From Symsagittifera roscoffensis (taxonomy: Eukaryota > Xenacoelomorpha > Acoela > Convolutidae): DNA of 64,000 nt. The notes under the pieces are model-generated. The model was not told where the DNA came from and did no database searches. It saw nothing but the letters and a program-made list of their open reading frames with translations. Location of the stretch: contig NC_087067.1 of the NCBI RefSeq assembly GCF_963678635.1, positions 24,871,547-24,935,546 of the forward strand, written 5' to 3'. Both the position numbers and the translations under genes were made by a program. This document shows positions 61,601-64,000 of this stretch, one piece after another. Position 1 is the first letter of the stretch. Every line of letters begins with the position of its first letter.

Positions 61601-63909
61601 TTTCGAAAATCTAAATCGGGTTCTCGAATTGAAGAAGGATGTGATGCTCTCTTTTTTATTGCTATTTTCCTTAATTGTGGTGTTAAGGTCATCATTAAGA
61701 TTTCTGTCATCTTTGTGTTTTTATAGTCATGTGTATTTAATGAATATGCTTTTCGAACTAGTGTTTCGATTCGTACTGCTATTTGCTTGATGGTTTCGTT
61801 TGGTAATCTGCGAATTTCATTACATAAAACTCTTTGTTGTTGTTTGTTTCTTTCGGAGTCAAACATTTTTGAAAATTCTTGTGTAAATCTTTTCCAGTTT
61901 GATTTTATTTCTAGAGGTAGTACTGAAAACCATTTTTGGGCTGCGCCATCTAAGGTTGTTTGTATTAACGCTGTGCGTCGATGTATCCAATTTTGATGTA
62001 GTGGCGTATTAATTGGTTCAGGTCCAATATTTAAAATCAGGTTTGCTGTTACTGCATTTAAATAATCTTCTACAGAGTATTCAGGGTCTGTTCCTGTGAA
62101 AACCATTAAAGGTTTGTTTGATGTTATTGATGATCCACCCATAAGGTATGGATTCATTGTCATTTGTAATGATTCTGCTGCATTTGGCATTTGAGAAAAA
62201 TTTGAAAGTTGGTTTCTTGTTATCTCATGTTGTTGGAGATAATATGGGAGTGGTATTTCATTTTGCATTTGTGATGGTTGATACGAGTGTGCAGTCATTG
62301 GATTTTGTTGTTGAATTGGTTGAAAAGATTGTGTATTAATTGGATTTTGTTGTTGAATTGGTTGTTGATTTTGTGCATCTATTGGTTGTGGAGAAAAATT
62401 TCTATGATTTGTACGTGTTCTCTGTATTCCTTGTCTACGATATTCTTGAGTATTTTGTGCAAATATATCTGGTTGTAAGAAATCATCATCTGAGGATAAA
62501 TAATCCATTTGATAAGATGTCTGTTTTTTATTTTTATTTTGTTGGAAAAATGGGTAATTTTCACTGTGATCCTGTGGAGGATTTGTTTGGAAATTTATTG
62601 AATTAGGTTGGGTCATTGGGTTATCCCAATTTCGAGATCTTGTATATTGGTTAAAATTTCTTTGTAGTTGATTATATGTTTTTGATGGATGTGTATAATT
62701 ATAATTATGGTCTGCAAAGTTGTTTCTAGTGAATGTTTTGCGTGTTTTTGATGGTATTGTCATGGGTCTGTATGTTTGGTAATCCATATGTGAATATTTA
62801 GGGGCAACCGAAGGTTTAACGGTTGATTGTAAGGTTACCTGTGTTTGTGAAGGATTTGTATTTCTTGGTGTTGTTAAATTTGGGCGTATTGGTGAAATAC
62901 TTTGTTGTGTAGTTGTTGTGTGTACAATTTCTTCATTTATGAAGTGTGATGGTGTCTGGATATCTTGTTGAGTAAGATTCCTAGTTCCATTGAGGTTTTC
63001 ATTGTGTATAACTGTAGAGTTTAAACTATTATTTTGTGTATCGGGTAAAAATGTATTATAGTTTAATGGTGTTGCATCAATTGTTAATGGTATTACTCTT
63101 ACATAATCTCTTATGTAAGATATTGTACCTATTGCTTGACTTGAGATTGATTGTGGAAAGCTTATAAATGCGGGATGAGACCATTCGGGGTCCCAAACAT
63201 AATCTGATTGTTCTGTGATAGCGGTATCATCGTTCGAATTTTGGGGTCTAAAATTTTTTCTTGCTTGTGCAATTAAATCAATATTGTGTGTGAAATAATC
63301 TATTATGAACCATGCCAAAATTTTTTGTAGATCGTGTTTTGTATGTTGTGAAACGTCGTCTTTCGTGAAATTTTCTTTAATGATGTTTAAATAACTAGAG
63401 AGTAGTGTGATTTCATGTCGTACTCTTAAATGTTTAGATGTTTCTGTCGGTGAGACATTTGTTATAGGGATTTCGTTTTCTAATATCGAAATATAACTAT
63501 ATATTATTGCGAAAACTTCATTGGTGAATATGGAGTTTGCTCTTTGTGAGTTATGGTATTGGATGCTTTTTATATATTCTGAAAAAACTTTTGAAAATTC
63601 TAAATCAAGATCGTCTGTTTGAATTGTATATTTTCTATTATTATGGTTTGGTGAGGTGAATTCTATGGAGTAGATTCCATATTGTTGTGTTATGTTGCAT
63701 ATATCTTTTAGATAGTGATCTATGATTTGTCTTTTGATTTTTACATCGGGGAACTCTGTTTTACATGGACTGATTCCGGGTTCAAATAAATTTACGAGTA
63801 AATTTTGACAAAATATGTGTTGTCCTCTATCAGTATCTGCGTCTACTATAAAAGGAAAGATTTCATCATCATCTGGAGTTTCTTCACCTGGGGTGTGCGT
63901 TGAACTCAT
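55687..63909 (-). CDS. gag-pol: Gag-Pol polyprotein, 2740 residues, intact (element B)
   Basis: One uninterrupted frame from ATG at 63909, so Gag and Pol are fused with no frameshift, unlike element C. Approximate residues: 1-205 unrecognised N-terminal domain; 206-590 Gln/Asn/Pro-rich linker; 590-755 gypsy-type capsid; 842-855 CCHC zinc knuckle; 870-1085 Asn/Arg/Ser/Tyr-rich tail; 1229-1231 protease DSG; 1573-1800 RT with LDARYLN (about 1638) and YLDD (1737-1740); 1880-2005 RNase H with MCDASN; 2248-2284 integrase HHCC zinc region; core D2321, D2381 and E2417, giving a D-X35-E spacing. All catalytic residues are present. The ~1200 residues before protease are far more than a usual gypsy Gag. 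The enzyme set would reverse transcribe and integrate the element. Confidence 0.93.
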   Translation of the reverse strand: MSSTHTPGEETPDDDEIFPFIVDADTDRGQHIFCQNLLVNLFEPGISPCKTEFPDVKIKRQIIDHYLKDICNITQQYGIYSIEFTSPNHNNRKYTIQTDDLDLEFSKVFSEYIKSIQYHNSQRANSIFTNEVFAIIYSYISILENEIPITNVSPTETSKHLRVRHEITLLSSYLNIIKENFTKDDVSQHTKHDLQKILAWFIIDYFTHNIDLIAQARKNFRPQNSNDDTAITEQSDYVWDPEWSHPAFISFPQSISSQAIGTISYIRDYVRVIPLTIDATPLNYNTFLPDTQNNSLNSTVIHNENLNGTRNLTQQDIQTPSHFINEEIVHTTTTQQSISPIRPNLTTPRNTNPSQTQVTLQSTVKPSVAPKYSHMDYQTYRPMTIPSKTRKTFTRNNFADHNYNYTHPSKTYNQLQRNFNQYTRSRNWDNPMTQPNSINFQTNPPQDHSENYPFFQQNKNKKQTSYQMDYLSSDDDFLQPDIFAQNTQEYRRQGIQRTRTNHRNFSPQPIDAQNQQPIQQQNPINTQSFQPIQQQNPMTAHSYQPSQMQNEIPLPYYLQQHEITRNQLSNFSQMPNAAESLQMTMNPYLMGGSSITSNKPLMVFTGTDPEYSVEDYLNAVTANLILNIGPEPINTPLHQNWIHRRTALIQTTLDGAAQKWFSVLPLEIKSNWKRFTQEFSKMFDSERNKQQQRVLCNEIRRLPNETIKQIAVRIETLVRKAYSLNTHDYKNTKMTEILMMTLTPQLRKIAIKKRASHPSSIREPDLDFRKLVDKLEPAEITMKLEETENLKLQYVNKIETTPTNINNIQESETDLVEKITEILNIYEKNPNFKGKPSFKKWCNYCRRYGHSISECRQKQQDNQNKPQKYKEPNKSFYQYMKKDQNLPNKTVHSNNSSGKPLPNNTNYTRNQSPYNSSYRGRSPERRNTYNSSQNHYNRPNSRNNYSRSNSNTQRFVSRSNSQSRNNYYPNNQSRNSSYNRNRNYSYNRNRSYSNNRNQNYPNNRSRNNSYNRSNYNRPNNNYQNRSRNNSQNRHPSYNNRYRNYSQSPHRNNNNYNNSNNRHRSSTPKHQRQINQVQSNPETTSDPPGIDDTVTDTLQLNQINCTSSDSESDTENTLSINMIKVENDYESVIYEQPFSSHIYENQSELLQNYYTTPINSTPTTQETNEINTTDQTNKNTKTKCLNTNHIYQNIQKEQPKEKIWTIPFLLESPRNKEFQPPDLEIDFLIDSGAESNIINIPTWNEIKTLHPKLIPLETSSKLATAQGSTLINYGKIQLFLLPTRTMEQSKILNKPFKQIFHITDIKYNIIGIPFISKYIPTINILNSKILIKDKYTKTKETSLTFFQRLNKQPPFFSKFYPIFNKQRKHLKPLSGNIYNFSIKQVHQYDKEQNKQKFYMSDFEFKPIHKFFKITISSIKYLKNSNSDIISLHVYNNTPYQVTLPLGLLGYCETNATISPIHEKAYRVNNILQLLDICQSTILNKELSINNIISNENRNTDYFTKTPYFKPTFNISNYTEDQQKFLTMFNFQHSQITQDEFEKLAKQLIKYSSVYATSKFDVGKISSSLHLPLKPDAVFKKQRASKVPIHLHDKVNRLLDILEQYNIISPVNKEEQPKGNTFINPVIILAKGESLKIVLDARYLNSLIDESKCNWPIEPIQVILTKINGKYFTTADMNSAYNQMPLDEQSRRLTQFVIGNQQYEFNRLFYGISIGPAAFSAFMSKIFRPLILKKNAITYLDDVFMQSQTKDEMFNVLEKYHQILQNENLKAAPDKSHFFLTRVKFLGHNIERKTITPLKSRIDAIQKLQPPTNKKKIQEFLGMLNFLSKYVYKMQLYLRPFYNILRQQNNFEWNTEHQARFEEIKKLLTEQISNTIPDSNQPFYAMCDASNFGIGAALLQSHNGTNKMNLISANSRLFTQAELRLSTLMRECTAIIYTLTEYEFLILGSKHPTVLFTDHKPIIFLFTQKSNPNHRVYRFQLILMKFPNLHIVWTAGKNLALPDTLSRNTPPELLTRKTTVEIPKNIKFYLAENETSPRLECKYAVKTDIEQSQINNLQHFPLYLDCQNNHYEVDLLGTSTFKPIPYSQWIKNNTQQKRTKQHPPKKDHFPLIEKEDLTDKINLSGPQTNDSKYTINQVFDLHDPLDTIPLSKLEIENIFLPPTETITISTLKQYQNLDPVIRQLKSWHKYKTKPIKADSTILGNKTLLRYFRKFNNTTINENTDLLEYNLNESTVPCLPLSMILIAFNISHTQNIKGHSGSEKTYSNFIQNFYFPNAPIWIKVLCNDCIVCQLNKPYPNQKQIAQKQDFKGQSLYFNHRISFDTKGPISPSSEGNSYIMVIVDAFTHYVALNPVPHCNAYYAYTTLYEHWIAKFGLPEILVTDNGTEFINNEIITLCHLYNIKHKPRTSHAPWTNGLVEGMNRSLQEYLRCIINGNDTKYTEWSADVKLFPLAYNSQITTTLGMSPYEMVFNQKPRKPIMFTANSHKNAQGYCQPNKDSICYNLPLHTHDEDHFHHPQILKLASGTHTEWILNRDKKHNEIYQKITKKLLQRQNINEQINSRFTPASDLKIGTFVLIPNFNTQKGISKKLQPLRKGPYQIIAKPTDVTYKITDSNKKEIVQHRNNLLLYYPKEYALRELTQLYSFTGLKIIQNEPNLKNTEQNDNPTENQNTKPTATKNNTQNHKESPKQRKNRKMTEQIIPQEEIDKSEHRKTTRLRNQPRKNYKMFIPQSKILKKVEFKK

Positions 63910-64000
63910 TTTTTCGTTCGATTACTGTTAATATGTAATTATTAATGTGTCGAATTGGTTGATTCCAATTGTATAAATGTACTGGTTTGTGTTTGTACTG
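63910..64000 (-). other. 5' leader of element B (partial)
   Basis: About 90 bp upstream of the gag ATG, AT-rich. It contains an ATTGG..CCAAT inverted repeat (63946-63966, approximate). Neither the primer-binding site nor the LTR can be placed with confidence before the window ends. Confidence 0.45.

Larger units (their letters stand above)
47146..64000 (-). mobile_element. Element B: near-intact env-bearing Ty3/gypsy element (5' LTR off window)
   Basis: Runs from its 3' terminus at 47146 (forward TGAGTTAGG, element sense ...TAACTCA) to beyond 64000. In element order it has leader, gag-pol (2740 codons), hydrophobic ORFs, ATG-less ORF, envelope-like ORF, 601-codon ORF, intron and 3' region. 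All large frames are open. The internal part visible here is already about 16.9 kb, much longer than a typical 5-8 kb gypsy element. It is in opposite orientation to A, tail to tail. Confidence 0.85.

Noticed and set aside
63946-63970. Primer-binding site in the leader of element B (TGGAATCAACC on the minus strand)
   Set aside because: The complement does not parse as a tRNA 3' end with correct T-arm and acceptor lengths, and the LTR is not visible to test it.

Overview
The window looks like nematode nuclear DNA, probably a rhabditid. It is AT-rich, a five-exon gene has short GT..TTTCAG-type introns, and most of the rest is mobile DNA. This is inferred from gene structure and element content; no ribosomal or tRNA gene is present to place the species. 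Only two stretches look like host genes: a flavin oxidase resembling pyranose 2-oxidase (16188-21337, +) and one isolated LDL-receptor class A exon (46907-47088, -).

1-7.4 kb (minus strand): the 5' part of a degenerate Ty3/gypsy retrotransposon, called element C here. Reading right to left it shows a putative LTR, a tRNA primer-binding site, four tandem 1017-bp units that each carry gag, a gag end with a UUUAAAC -1 frameshift heptamer, protease, a TARG1/OARD1-like macro domain, and the start of reverse transcriptase, which runs off the window. The macro domain sits between protease and reverse transcriptase and keeps both residues that act in TARG1. 7.5-10.3 kb holds two decayed LINE fragments on the minus strand (PHD finger plus endonuclease; the C-terminal end of a reverse transcriptase). 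10.3-16.2 kb has no gene I can support.

22.7-45.1 kb (+) and 47.1->64 kb (-): two copies, A and B, of a very large env-bearing Ty3/gypsy element, in tail-to-tail inverted orientation with a 2.1-kb spacer. Copy B appears almost intact. It has one 2740-codon gag-pol frame, then a chain of overlapping downstream frames: a 76-codon hydrophobic ORF (frameshifted in B), a 62-codon hydrophobic ORF, a ~377-codon Pro/Thr/Ser-rich ORF with no ATG, an 872-codon envelope-like glycoprotein, and a 601-codon protein of unknown family. A good 5' splice site follows the last stop codon by 3 nt. Copy A lost its 5' end in a 200-N assembly gap, carries a 6.1-kb internal tandem duplication, and has nonsense and frameshift lesions in pol and env, while its last ORF (602 codons) is still open.

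In the large element, gag-pol would supply particles, reverse transcription and integration; the glycoprotein would give an envelope; and the small hydrophobic proteins, the ATG-less ORF and the 601/602-codon ORF form an accessory set whose function I cannot assign. The layout is that of an endogenous retrovirus-like element rather than a simple gypsy transposon. The macro-domain element and this accessory-ORF cassette are the most novel features of the window.
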